A DNA stretch of 64,000 nt, from NCBI GenBank assembly GCA_041494885.1, contig JBGQBO010000002.1:62001-126000 (forward strand), written 5' to 3'. A model generated the notes under the pieces. It ran no database searches. It worked only from the letters and a program-made list of their open reading frames with translations, and was not told the DNA's origin. Position numbers and translations under genes: made by a program. How positions within the stretch are numbered: position 1 is the first letter of the stretch; every line of letters begins with the position of its first letter. Origin of the DNA: JAIQFV01 sp041494885. Its GTDB lineage: Bacteria; Acidobacteriota; Terriglobia; JAIQFV01. Below are positions 1-7,661 of the stretch, piece after piece.

Positions 1-327
1 TTGGGAGGACCCTTGTTCGCGGATGCCGCGGGTGCGATGCAATCCATCGCTTTGCTGCCGATCAAGGAGGGTTACTCGACGATGTTCCGAAACTTTGATT
101 TGCAGAAGCAAAAACCAAAACTGATGCAACTCCAGGTGGCCGGGTCCGAAAGTGTGACGGTACCGGCCGGAACCTTCGACGCCTACAAAGTGGAGATCTC
201 CTCGGCCGATGGAGGTACGGACAAGTTGACAGTCTGGGTGGCTACAGGCTCCCGCAAGCCTGTGAAGTACTCCGCCGTGTTGTCTCAAATGGGGGGCGCA
301 ACGCTCACTGCCGAATTGTTGCAGTAA
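1..327 (+). CDS. C-terminal part of a DUF3108-like protein, cut by window edge
   Basis: The reading frame is open from base 1 to a TAA at 325-327, so the 5' end probably lies outside the window and the TTG at base 1 need not be a start. The 108 visible residues form alternating beta strands with the phrase VTVPAGTFDAYKVE followed by DKLTVWVA and RKPVKYSA. That pattern is typical of the C-terminal half of DUF3108 or LolA-like periplasmic beta proteins, where a thioester-free beta sheet ends in a statement about conversion to a measured value. The exact family is inferred and the function is not known. Two hairpin repeat families begin 20 bases after the stop. Confidence 0.5.
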   Translation: MGGPLFADAAGAMQSIALLPIKEGYSTMFRNFDLQKQKPKLMQLQVAGSESVTVPAGTFDAYKVEISSADGGTDKLTVWVATGSRKPVKYSAVLSQMGGATLTAELLQ

Positions 328-346
328 GTTCCACGATGAATCAAGC

Positions 347-407
347 GGGGACAGACACCTGCATTTAGGATGGCATCCGGTTGGTATCGAAAAAGGTGTC
401 AGTCCCC
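347..407. repeat. Inverted-repeat element, copy 1 (GGGGACAGACACC type)
   Basis: The left arm GGGGACAGACACCT (347-360) pairs with the right arm AGGTGTCAGTCCCC (394-407) around a 33-base centre. A second copy lies at 633-693 and shares the left flank and most of the centre. Such GGGGACAGACACC hairpins are known in other bacteria as REP-like elements moved by RAYT (REP-associated tyrosine) transposases; no such gene is in this window. Confidence 0.8.
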
Positions 408-454
408 TTCGTCCTTTGCGGGAAAAGTGTGAATGCCTCTCAACATTCCGAATC

Positions 455-474
455 CCCCCACCGGAAGGTGGGGG
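455..474. repeat. Short hairpin (CCCCCACC-GGAA-GGTGGGGG)
   Basis: A perfect 8-bp stem with a GGAA tetraloop, and no T-run after it. Similar hairpins occur at 524-543 and 724-748, so this is a repeat family and not a simple terminator. Confidence 0.7.
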
Positions 475-523
475 AATGTTCAAGTCCAGCCAACCAAGGC
501 CTCCTCGTTCTTCGTGTTCAATC

Positions 524-543
524 CCCCCGACGGTAGTCGGGGG
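524..543. repeat. Short hairpin (CCCCCGAC-GGTA-GTCGGGGG)
   Basis: A perfect 8-bp stem with a GGTA loop, preceded by AATC and followed by ATGG, as in the neighbouring copy at 455-474. The two stems differ by compensating base changes (ACC/GGT versus GAC/GTC), which suggests that the folded form matters. Confidence 0.7.
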
Positions 544-632
544 ATGGTTCAGATACCACCTCCTTAGCCCGACGTGCGCGCTCGTTGAATCGTCTCAACC
601 GATCCGCCGCCAGAATTCGGGAATGATCAAGC

Positions 633-693
633 GGGGACAGACACCTGCATTTAGGATGGCATGCGGATGATATCGAACTAGGTGTCAGTCCCC
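633..693. repeat. Inverted-repeat element, copy 2 (GGGGACAGACACC type)
   Basis: Same arms as the copy at 347-407 (left 633-646, right 680-693). The stretch from the left arm through GCATTTAGGATGGCAT is identical; the inner right side differs in several bases. Arms are conserved better than the loop. Confidence 0.8.
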
Positions 694-723
694 TTCATCT
701 CAGCGAGAGGCTGGATCTGAACC

Positions 724-748
724 ATCCCCCACCTTCCGTTAGGGGGAT
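724..748. repeat. Short hairpin, third member of the CCCCC/GGGGG family
   Basis: ATCCCCC pairs with GGGGGAT around a loop reading ACCTTCCGTTA. It is a less perfect relative of the hairpins at 455 and 524. The rest of 328-916 shows no convincing gene. Confidence 0.55.
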
Positions 749-916
749 TCTGCTTTCAAGCCTTGCCGTTGGTAGGGTAAACCTGTTGCGGGTCAGCCTT
801 ATACCGGAATTCCGAGAGGTCTCGTTCCATGAACCTTCAAGGAAGCAAATGATACCTCGAGTTCGAGTTTCGGGATGCGGGTTCCAAGCGTGGTCTTAAG
901 GAAAGGGAGGCAGCAG

Positions 917-1870
917 TTATCGATGGGCCAGCGCCTCGCGTGTTCTGGCCTGCTCATCCAGGTCTGGCCAAAACGGTTGGATGGCCTCCTCGATCTCATG
1001 AACAGAGACGAGCGAAGCCATGGGATCTTCCGCGAGTCTCTTCCAGGGAGGCTCCTTGGCGTGATAATCGAACTCACCAAATACGACGACGGGTGTTCCT
1101 GTCACCAAAATGGTGGTGCCGTCTTTTGAAAGCATCCACTGGTCGGCCCAATCATAGATCCATTTTGCATCAGACTCCATGAGACGGATACATGAGTGGC
1201 TGGCCGGGTACCCAGGCATTTCATATTGGTGGAAGGAGATCCCTCCGAAATTGGCGAGGTTGAAGTACCAGGGTAATATCCATTCCCCGTTCACGGTGCT
1301 GGCCCTCTCCCGGGCCTTCCAGTTGGTGTGATAAAGGCCTTCGGGGGTTGGAGTGGCTTTCTTCCCGGTGCTGGTCGATCCCCAGTGGACCTGCCGCCCT
1401 CGTTCATATGCAGCGAACGCCTGGACGCGACGCGAGACGAGGAGGATTTTCGGAATAGCCTGGATTCTTTCCACGGGATTCGGGAGAGGAGACAGCATCG
1501 GATCGTCTGCATTCTCCTCCGGAACAATCAGCATTTCGCCTTCCCGTACATGAGCCAGGTCCACACGATTGATTTTGAGCACCCTTTCCCATTGGTCTGG
1601 TCCCAGAGTGGCCATGTGCTGGATCAGCCACCGTTCGCCCTCGATTTTCTCAGCGCGATACCGGAGAGGCCCGGTGCGGGGAGCTGTTGGCAGGGTGCTT
1701 CGATCACTCTCCCCCGGTGCCGGGAGCACCGCTTTGGAGCGTTCCTCGCCTTTTTGAACCGAAGTTGTCTTTTCCCTTCTGCATGCGCCGGGGGTCATGA
1801 GTACAAGGATCAAGAGCAGAAGTCGAATGAAGGACGCCAGAAGATGGAAGTTACAGCATGAATGTTTCAT
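917..1870 (-). CDS. L,D-transpeptidase (YkuD) lipoprotein with LysM-like region
   Basis: Predicted cell-wall enzyme that forms 3-3 cross-links or attaches proteins to peptidoglycan in the periplasm. A hydrophobic leader ends in a lipobox (TPGAC, Cys30), so it is probably a lipoprotein. Residues about 70-118 (LRYRAEKIEGERW to EGEMLIVPEE) resemble a single LysM peptidoglycan-binding repeat. The YkuD domain follows (about 140-260), with His214 and the catalytic stretch SHSCIR at 224-229, Cys227 being the nucleophile. The family norm is SHGCxR/N, so the Gly to Ser change is unusual. The start is ATG at 1868-1870 with only a weak SD. It stands alone. A promoter-like sequence facing it lies at 2223-2251, about 350 bases upstream. 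Confidence 0.88.
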   Translation of the reverse strand: MKHSCCNFHLLASFIRLLLLILVLMTPGACRREKTTSVQKGEERSKAVLPAPGESDRSTLPTAPRTGPLRYRAEKIEGERWLIQHMATLGPDQWERVLKINRVDLAHVREGEMLIVPEENADDPMLSPLPNPVERIQAIPKILLVSRRVQAFAAYERGRQVHWGSTSTGKKATPTPEGLYHTNWKARERASTVNGEWILPWYFNLANFGGISFHQYEMPGYPASHSCIRLMESDAKWIYDWADQWMLSKDGTTILVTGTPVVVFGEFDYHAKEPPWKRLAEDPMASLVSVHEIEEAIQPFWPDLDEQARTREALAHR

Positions 1871-2222
1871 AGTTGAATTTGTTCTTTTGGAGAAGGTGGG
1901 ATACGAATTCTCTTTTTCTTGTCAAAAGACATCAGGGATCACGGTCCCCGGCCGTCCAGTGTGGGCTCCGAATTTCGAACACAAGATTTCAGACACCTTC
2001 TTATGGAGCTTTGAGGAATTAGAGATGAGGCAGCCGGATATCCAGTCGGAGGCCGAACGGGGCTTCTCAGCAAACGCAACAGTGACACGCCATCCCGCAT
2101 CAGCTTCAAAATTCAGGATCAATGATCTGTAAAATCTTGCCGCCAAAACCTTCCCGTTCACTCGTAGCTTGGGGGAGCCTCCTCTCCGTCCTGATCAAAA
2201 TGGGGCGGAGCATATCAGAGGA

Positions 2223-2251
2223 AGTATAACCCCGGGGCGCGGAGGTCTCAA
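2223..2251 (-). promoter_or_regulatory. Promoter-like TTGAGA-N17-TATACT, minus strand
   Basis: On the minus strand TTGAGA (2246-2251) and TATACT (2223-2228) are spaced by 17 bp. It points toward the L,D-transpeptidase gene, which starts about 350 bases downstream. The stretch 1871-2388 holds no convincing gene, so this would give a long leader. Confidence 0.4.
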
Positions 2252-2288
2252 GGGTCAAAGTTCAGATCCAAGGTATTCTGCGGAACAC

Positions 2289-2318
2289 TTGACGTTACGC
2301 GAATCGATACGGTATACA
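2289..2318 (+). promoter_or_regulatory. Promoter-like TTGACG-N18-TATACA, plus strand
   Basis: TTGACG (2289-2294) and TATACA (2313-2318) are separated by 18 bp, about 70 bases before the ATG at 2389. It fits a sigma-70-type promoter for the unknown gene there. Confidence 0.45.
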
Positions 2319-2388
2319 TGCCCTCTCGACAGGTCGCAATCATCTCTTTTGCGGGAGAGCTTTCGAAACCGAGCCCCCGGGAGTCAAA

Positions 2389-3012
2389 ATGGCCAAGAGG
2401 CGGGACGAAATGCATGTGGCGCTGGGTTTTCGAGCGCATTCCGGGTGGGCGGCCCTCGTAGTTCTTACTGGTGCGCTGCGTTCTCCGGTGGTGCTGGATC
2501 GGCGACGGATTGAATTGGTTGACCCTTCAGTGCCGGGATCCAATCAACCCTTTCATACCGCCGAGAAGATGGAATTGGAGGAAGCTGAACGATACCTTGA
2601 CGACTGCGGGCGTCGGACTGAGCTGCTGGCCCAGCAAGCCTTGCGCGACGTCATTCCGAAGCTCCGGAAGAAAGGCCACGACATGGCCGGCTGTGGAATT
2701 CTACTCAGTTCGGCAAACCCCTCAAAAACACTTGCGGCGACACTCGCGTCGCATCCCTTCATCCATGCCGCCGAAGGAGAATTCTTTCGCAACGCCCTCA
2801 TCCGTGCAAGCGAGCACTTCGGCCTTCCCATCACGGCGATACGGGAAAGCGAGTTAAACGAGCGGGCCGCGTCAGATCTCGCGTTGACGGTTGACCAACT
2901 CCAAGACCGCATCGCCGAGATGGGAAGGCCTCTCGGGCCTCCATGGACCGAGGACCAAAAGCTCGCCACCCTGGTGGGCTGGATGACGCTGGCCGCCGCA
3001 ATCCGGGGATAA
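2389..3012 (+). CDS. Conserved protein of unknown function, 207 aa
   Basis: I do not recognise a named family. The ATG at 2389 has a good SD (GGGAG, 5 bases upstream) and a promoter-like sequence about 70 bases before it. No signal peptide or membrane segment is visible. The N-terminus (HVALGFRAHSGWAALVVL) and the later part (KLRKKGHDMAGCGILLS, then HPFIHAAEGEFFRNALIRA) read like an alternating alpha/beta cytosolic domain. The final helix-rich stretch ends in KLATLVGWMTLAAAIRG. An RNase-H-like or nucleotide-handling fold is possible but is a guess. DinB follows 106 bases downstream on the same strand. Confidence 0.7.
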   Translation: MAKRRDEMHVALGFRAHSGWAALVVLTGALRSPVVLDRRRIELVDPSVPGSNQPFHTAEKMELEEAERYLDDCGRRTELLAQQALRDVIPKLRKKGHDMAGCGILLSSANPSKTLAATLASHPFIHAAEGEFFRNALIRASEHFGLPITAIRESELNERAASDLALTVDQLQDRIAEMGRPLGPPWTEDQKLATLVGWMTLAAAIRG

Positions 3013-3118
3013 AATCTGCCTCTTCATTGACCGGCGGATTCACTCTGTTCGTGGGGAGTCTTCTTCGCCTAAGCCGCGCAAGGGCGTCAGGATTCGAATT
3101 GACTTCAAGGAGGGACGT

Positions 3119-3628
3119 ATGGGAATGAGCAGCGCGCTTCTACCCGAATTCGACCAGGAGATGGCCAACACTCGAAAAACGCTTAGCCGCGCTCCTGACG
3201 AGCAATTTGGTTGGAAGCCTCACGAAAAATCGCTCACCTTGGGGTCGCTGGTGACTCACCTTGCGAATATCCCCACTTGGGCGACCTGGATGCTGGAGGG
3301 GGATTGCCTGGATGTCGCTCCCGGGGGTGTCCCCGTCGGCCGGCTTGCACCGGCCAAGTCGCAAAGTGAGGCCCTCGAAACATTTGACAAGAACGTTGCG
3401 GCCGCCCGCGCCGCCATTGCGGGGGCGAATGATGAGCAGCTCAGAAAACCATGGTCACTATTATCGAACGGGAAGACTATCTTCACGCTCCCCCGGATCG
3501 CCGTGCTTCGCAGTTTCGTGATGAATCACAGTATTCATCATCGCGCCCAGCTCGGCGTCTACCTTCGTCTGAACGACGTGCCGGTCCCCGCTTTGTACGG
3601 CCCGTCGGCGGACGAAGGCGCTTTTTAA
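3119..3628 (+). CDS. DinB-family metal-binding four-helix protein
   Basis: The DinB/YfiT fold is a four-helix bundle that holds a divalent metal with three histidines; many members are thiol- or damage-related enzymes of unknown substrate. The candidate ligands are His47 (in VTHLANIP), His137 and His141 (in NHSIHHRAQ), matching the family spacing. Length (169 aa) is typical, and LRSFVMNHSIHHRAQLGVYL is the usual last helix, with the closing VPALYGPSADE tail seen in many members. The start is ATG 3119 with a strong SD (AAGGAGGG) 5 bases before it. No signal peptide. The substrate cannot be told from sequence. Confidence 0.88.
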   Translation: MGMSSALLPEFDQEMANTRKTLSRAPDEQFGWKPHEKSLTLGSLVTHLANIPTWATWMLEGDCLDVAPGGVPVGRLAPAKSQSEALETFDKNVAAARAAIAGANDEQLRKPWSLLSNGKTIFTLPRIAVLRSFVMNHSIHHRAQLGVYLRLNDVPVPALYGPSADEGAF

Positions 3629-3747
3629 GCCAGCGAAACGCAGGCCGGGAGGCGGTTTAGAACTCCAGAGAGGGTGGCTCGCTCGTCGCGCGATGGGCGG
3701 TGAACTTGCCACCCGGCCCCAGGTTATTGGCCGACCCTTGGGAACGC

Positions 3748-4206
3748 CTACCTCTTTAGAGCCATCTTGCGATTCTCAGACGGGGGGAGTGTCTCGAAGA
3801 CCAGCTTCCTCTGCTCGAGCAATCTCCCCTCCACCGGTTTTCCATCCAGCTTGGCTTGGGCAATGACCAGGATCTCGGTGCTCGGGATGTAGACGTTCGC
3901 GGGGTCTTTGTACAAATCAGTCATCACTTCCGCCAGAACACGCTCATTGGAGTGGATGTCGATGAGGTCTTTCATGGCTTCTTCAAAGGATTTCAATTCT
4001 TTCTGGGTTCGGGGATCCTTGTCCAGGTACGACTTGGCCCTCACATGATATAAGGCGTTGGCAACCCCGTCTTTAAACCCGTTCACATAGTTTTCCTTCA
4101 TGTCTTTGGACAACCCCTGCCAGTACTGGCCATATTGGTAGGGCTCCGCGCCACGCAGTTGAGTTGAAGCGAGAACTATCACAAGAAAGAAAATAACCTT
4201 TTTCAT
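3748..4206 (-). CDS. Small secreted protein of unknown function, 152 aa
   Basis: The frame is open further upstream, but the start is placed at ATG 4206 because a clear SD (AAAGGAGAG) precedes it and the protein then begins with a signal peptide (MKKVIFFLVIVLASTQLRG, cleavage near A-EP). The mature part is charged and helical, with VNGFKDGVANALYHVRAKSY and a second helix KSFEEAMKDLIDIHSNERVL. It resembles small periplasmic helical proteins such as Rap1a/Tai-like ones, but I cannot assign it. A promoter-like TTGAGC-N17-TATACT lies at 4338-4366, giving a leader of about 125 bases. Confidence 0.75.
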   Translation of the reverse strand: MKKVIFFLVIVLASTQLRGAEPYQYGQYWQGLSKDMKENYVNGFKDGVANALYHVRAKSYLDKDPRTQKELKSFEEAMKDLIDIHSNERVLAEVMTDLYKDPANVYIPSTEILVIAQAKLDGKPVEGRLLEQRKLVFETLPPSENRKMALKR

Positions 4207-4337
4207 GGGCCTCTCTCCTTTCGTCAGGTCATATACGATCGATTGACAATGCCGTAAGCATTGCTTCGAATGAAATTCGGATCGAATTTCAAATTCCAGA
4301 TTTTGGGAGGGGGAGTTTTGTCTCCCCCATAGCGCGG

Positions 4338-4366
4338 AGTATAACTCCGTCACGGGGAGGGCTCAA
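4338..4366 (-). promoter_or_regulatory. Promoter-like TTGAGC-N17-TATACT, minus strand
   Basis: On the minus strand TTGAGC (4361-4366) and TATACT (4338-4343) are 17 bp apart and are followed by CCGCGC. The same TATACTCCGCG string appears at 46302 on the plus strand. It should drive the secreted-protein gene at 3748-4206. The remainder of 4207-4703 has only hairpins (see 4455-4492) and no gene I can support. Confidence 0.5.
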
Positions 4367-4454
4367 GCCACAAAATTCAAGCGGGGTGGTGGTCTATTGA
4401 GGGGATAGATTATAGTGACAAATGACAGCATCTCGCGAAGTGGTACGCCTGGGT

Positions 4455-4492
4455 AGCCGTGATCCCTTCCGCTGCGGCGGAGATCACGGGCT
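4455..4492. repeat. Intergenic hairpin with GATC-containing arms
   Basis: Arms AGCCGTGATC (4455-4464) and GATCACGGGCT (4482-4492) pair with one bulge, with a GC-rich inner stem. A second imperfect palindrome built on CCGGGAT/ATCCCGG lies just downstream (about 4514-4542). Neither is followed by a T-run. Confidence 0.5.
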
Positions 4493-4703
4493 CTTGCGAC
4501 AGGTAGGGAAAACCCCGGGATATCCCAAAACGGGATCCCGGCGACCAAACCTTGAACGGCTCAATCTTCATCGAGCACAGAGTGTCACTATATTTTAAAA
4601 TCCTCTGTAGGGATTCAGCCCGAAGGGAACCCTTCCGGGGAGAAGGGAGTCAGAGAGAGTCTGTTATTAGGGTGGGCGCCATGGCATCCTCCGGTGGACC
4701 TTC

Positions 4704-5057
4704 CTAAGCAGGTTTCCTGACGGAAAAGGTCTTGCGGAGTTCTGTCTCCATTTTTCCCGTCAACATGAACGCGCACATCTTGTAATCGGAGAGGAACGAC
4801 CACAGCGGGTACTTGAAGGTTGCGGGACGATTCTTTTCGACGAAGAAATGCCCGATCCAAGCAAGGCCATAAGAGTAAATGAGGATGAACGGAAAATAGC
4901 GAGCGTGTCGCGTAACGATGAGAATGAGCAGGCCGAGGGTTCCGCCCAAAGTTCCGGCGAAGTGGAGCCAACGCGTCACGGCTCTGGAATGCTCGCCCAC
5001 ATAAAAGGGCCAAAACTTTTCGAAGGTGGCAATTCGAGGGATTGGAGTGACGCTCAT
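4704..5057 (-). CDS. Mpo1-like (DUF962) membrane protein
   Basis: A 117-residue polytopic membrane protein of the DUF962 family. In yeast the relative Mpo1 is an Fe(II)-dependent dioxygenase that acts in alpha-oxidation of 2-hydroxy fatty acids; the bacterial role is unproven. Family signs are FWPFYVGEHS near residue 15, RWLHFAGT at about 29-36, and GHFFVEKNRPATFKYPLWS at about 68-86, with conserved His residues expected to bind iron. Two hydrophobic spans fall at about 33-48 and 54-70. The start is ATG 5057. It lies 63 bases after the acyl-CoA carboxylase gene on the same strand, so a link to lipid turnover is plausible. Confidence 0.85.
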   Translation of the reverse strand: MSVTPIPRIATFEKFWPFYVGEHSRAVTRWLHFAGTLGGTLGLLILIVTRHARYFPFILIYSYGLAWIGHFFVEKNRPATFKYPLWSFLSDYKMCAFMLTGKMETELRKTFSVRKPA

Positions 5058-5120
5058 GGGTCAACGAGGGAGTTGCAACCTAGGTTATTAAAGCAGACGA
5101 GACGTCTGCCCCACAGGAGA

Positions 5121-6680
5121 CTACAAGGGAATATTACCGTGTTTCTTGGGAGGATTGTGATCGCGCTTGTTTTCGAGCATGTGCAGCGCGGTAATGATTT
5201 TCTTCCGGGTCATCTGGGGCTCGATAACCTCGTCGATGTAACCCAGTTCTGCGGTGACATAGGGGTTTGCAAACTTGTCCTTGAATTCCTGAATTTTTTC
5301 CCGCCGCACCAGCTCCGGATCCTTCGCCGAGGCGATCTCCCGTCGATAGACGATATTCACCGCTCCTTCAGGCCCCATCACGGCAATCTCCGCCGTCGGC
5401 CAGGCATAGTTCATGTCCGTGCGGATGTGCTTGGAAGCCATAACGCAGTAAGCTCCGCCGTACGATTTGCGCGTGATGACCGTGATCTTTGGCACGGTGG
5501 CTTCGGCAAAGGCGAACAAAAGTTTGGCTCCATGCTTGATGATTCCATCAAACTCCTGGTGGGTTCCGGGGAGGAAGCCGGGAACATCCTCGAACACGAC
5601 GAGCGGAATGTTGAAAGCATCGCAGAAGCGAACAAAACGAGCTCCTTTGATGGAGGCATTAATGTCCAGGGTTCCTGCAAGCACGGCCGGCTGGTTGGCC
5701 ACCAGGCCCACAGGCATCCCGTCAAATCGGGCAAAGCCAATCACGAGGTTCTGGGCAAAGTGCTCCTGCACTTCGAAGAAATAGTTGTCGTCCACCACGG
5801 TGTGGATGATGTCTTTGATGTCGTAAGGACGAAACGATTCTTCAGGAACAATGTCGTTGAGTTTTTCGTCGGCGCGGTCGATGGGGTCACGGGTGGGTTT
5901 TCGCGGGGGATCATCCACGTTATTTGAAGGGATGAATGAGAACAGCTCGCGAATCAGGGCCAGGCATTCGCGGTCATCGTTGACGGCGAAGTGGGCGACA
6001 CCGCTTTTTGAATTGTGAGTCATCGCCCCGCCCAATTCGTCCTTCGTGACTTCCTCATGAGTGACCGTCTTGATGACATCAGGGCCGGTAATGAACATGT
6101 AACTGGTCTTTTTCACCATCACGATAAAATCGGTGATGGCGGGGGAATACACCGCGCCGCCGGCGCAGGGTCCCATGATGGCGGAGATCTGGGGAACCAC
6201 GCCGGAGGCCAGGGTGTTGCGCAGGAAGATGTCGGCATAACCCGCCAGCGACATCACTCCCTCCTGAATTCGCGCGCCGCCGCTGTCGTTCAATCCGATG
6301 ACGGGCGCTCCGTTCCGCATCGCCTGGTCCATGACTTTGCAGATCTTCTGCGCGTTGGTTTCGCTCAGACTCCCGCCGAACACCGTGAAGTCCTGCGCAA
6401 ATACATAAACCAGCCGTCCGTCGATCCGCCCATAACCGGTCACAAACCCGTCACCCACGGGCTTCTGTTCCTGCATCCCGAAGTCCTGGCAGCGATGGGT
6501 GAGGAACTTGTCGACCTCTTCAAAGGTTCCTTCGTCCAGCAGGAACTCGATGCGCTCGCGCGCCGTCATCTTGCCATCAGCCCGCTGCTTGGCCAGGCGC
6601 GCTTCGCCCCCGCCCAGTTCGGCTAGCGCGTTGCGGGCTTTCAGTTCATCGAGCTTGTTGTGGGCCTTGGATGTCGGCAT
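5121..6680 (-). CDS. Acyl-CoA carboxylase, carboxyltransferase (beta) subunit
   Basis: Crotonase-fold carboxyltransferase that moves CO2 from carboxybiotin to an acyl-CoA, most like propionyl-CoA carboxylase beta or the methylmalonyl-CoA carboxyltransferase 12S subunit. The N-terminal half has GGSLSETNAQKICKVMDQA and DSGGARIQEGV, and the CoA-site loop MGPCAGGAVYSPA. The C-terminal half has VFEDVPGFLPGTHQEF and KSYGGAYCVM. The length of 519 aa is normal. The ATG at 6680 (MPTSKAHNKLDEL) is chosen because the family starts there; the frame runs upstream into a heptad repeat at 6700-6720. There is no clear SD. No biotin carboxylase or biotin-carrier gene is adjacent, so its partners must be elsewhere. 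Confidence 0.93.
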   Translation of the reverse strand: MPTSKAHNKLDELKARNALAELGGGEARLAKQRADGKMTARERIEFLLDEGTFEEVDKFLTHRCQDFGMQEQKPVGDGFVTGYGRIDGRLVYVFAQDFTVFGGSLSETNAQKICKVMDQAMRNGAPVIGLNDSGGARIQEGVMSLAGYADIFLRNTLASGVVPQISAIMGPCAGGAVYSPAITDFIVMVKKTSYMFITGPDVIKTVTHEEVTKDELGGAMTHNSKSGVAHFAVNDDRECLALIRELFSFIPSNNVDDPPRKPTRDPIDRADEKLNDIVPEESFRPYDIKDIIHTVVDDNYFFEVQEHFAQNLVIGFARFDGMPVGLVANQPAVLAGTLDINASIKGARFVRFCDAFNIPLVVFEDVPGFLPGTHQEFDGIIKHGAKLLFAFAEATVPKITVITRKSYGGAYCVMASKHIRTDMNYAWPTAEIAVMGPEGAVNIVYRREIASAKDPELVRREKIQEFKDKFANPYVTAELGYIDEVIEPQMTRKKIITALHMLENKRDHNPPKKHGNIPL

Positions 6681-6699
6681 GGGTGGCTCACGGGTGGTG

Positions 6700-6880
6700 G
6701 AATCAGAAGTCAGACGTCGCATGCACGAAGCGCGCGATAAAAGTTAAGGGTACGGAGCCAATGGCTAAAGCCTGAAACAGAGACTTTTACCTTATGGTTG
6801 CAGAGGATGACATTCATTGATCTTAGGATCGTAGTCGCAATTCGACTTCCGACGTCTGATTTCCGACCTCTGACTTCGGG
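6700..6880. repeat. Inverted 7-bp-period arms flanking about 120 bp
   Basis: The right arm (6841-6880) reads as consecutive heptads CGACTTC, CGACGTC, TGATTTC, CGACCTC, TGACTTC. The left arm (6700-6720) read on the minus strand gives CGACGTC, TGACTTC, TGATTCC. The arms therefore face each other across about 120 bp with no gene. The same heptads form the middle module of the composite elements near 14.3 and 35.8 kb. Confidence 0.65.
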
Positions 6881-6942
6881 AGCATTCGGGGCCCCATTGC
6901 AACGAAAGATCCATTTTTCAAGGAGAAGAAGCCTGCCGGACC

Positions 6943-7608
6943 CTACTTCACCCCCACCGCTTCCGGTTTCGGAACCTTTTCCCAATCCTTCAAAAACTGT
7001 TCGAGGCCGCGATCCGTGAGAGGGTGTTTGATCAGCGAGACCAGCACCTTGAACGGCATGGTACAGATGTGCGCCCCTGCCAGCGCTCCTTCAACAATGT
7101 GGAGCGGATGCCGCGCGGAAGCCAAAAGGACTTCGGTTTTGAAATTGTAATTCTTATAAATCTGCACGATCTGCCGGATCAGGAGCATGCCGTCGGTCGA
7201 GATGTCGTCCAGGCGCCCGACAAACGGACTGACGAAATCCGCACCGGCCTTCGCGGCCAGCAGCGCCTGCGAGGGGGAGAAGCAGAGGGTCACGTTGGTG
7301 TGGATGCCTTCCTGAGAGAAGGTGCGGCAGGCCTTGAGTCCATCAATCGTCATCGGGACTTTGACATAAATGTTAGAGGCCCATTTCGCGTACTCGCGCC
7401 CCTGCTTCAACATGCCCTCCACATCGAGCGCGGTCACCTCGGCGCTGACCGGGCCCGTGACCACCTGGCAGATTTCTTTCACCCGCTGCTCAAAACCGAC
7501 GCCCTCCTTGGCGACGAGGGAGGGATTGGTGGTGACGCCGTCAATAGCGCCCCAGCTTGCCGCATCGCTAATTTCCTTAATGTTGGCGGTGTCCAAGAAA
7601 AATTTCAT
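6943..7608 (-). CDS. tal: Transaldolase, small FSA/TalC-type
   Basis: A TIM-barrel class I aldolase of the non-oxidative pentose phosphate pathway, transferring dihydroxyacetone between sugar phosphates. Lys83 in NIYVKVPMT is the Schiff-base lysine; Asp6 (FFLDTAN) and the TTNPSLVAKEG loop are family marks. At the position where E. coli fructose-6-phosphate aldolase has Tyr131 (AEYVAPYVNR), this protein has Phe125 (ADFVSPFVGR), as true transaldolases do, so transaldolase activity is more likely than aldolase. 221 aa is normal for the short type. The start is ATG 7608 with SD GAGGAAAGGA. It sits 53 bases after the FAH-family gene in a likely operon. Confidence 0.93.
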   Translation of the reverse strand: MKFFLDTANIKEISDAASWGAIDGVTTNPSLVAKEGVGFEQRVKEICQVVTGPVSAEVTALDVEGMLKQGREYAKWASNIYVKVPMTIDGLKACRTFSQEGIHTNVTLCFSPSQALLAAKAGADFVSPFVGRLDDISTDGMLLIRQIVQIYKNYNFKTEVLLASARHPLHIVEGALAGAHICTMPFKVLVSLIKHPLTDRGLEQFLKDWEKVPKPEAVGVK

Positions 7609-7661
7609 GGGGAAGTCCTTTCCTCAAAGCGGGGGATTCGTTTCCCCGCTCACGCAGATTT

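Noticed and set aside
1922..2161. 79-codon open frame, minus strand, downstream of the promoter at 2223
   Set aside because: No clear SD, no domain and no codon bias. It would fit the promoter, so a small gene is not excluded, but the evidence is too thin.
4848..5927. 359-codon open frame on the plus strand opposite the acyl-CoA carboxylase and Mpo1-like genes
   Set aside because: Antisense artefact; no start signal and no domain.
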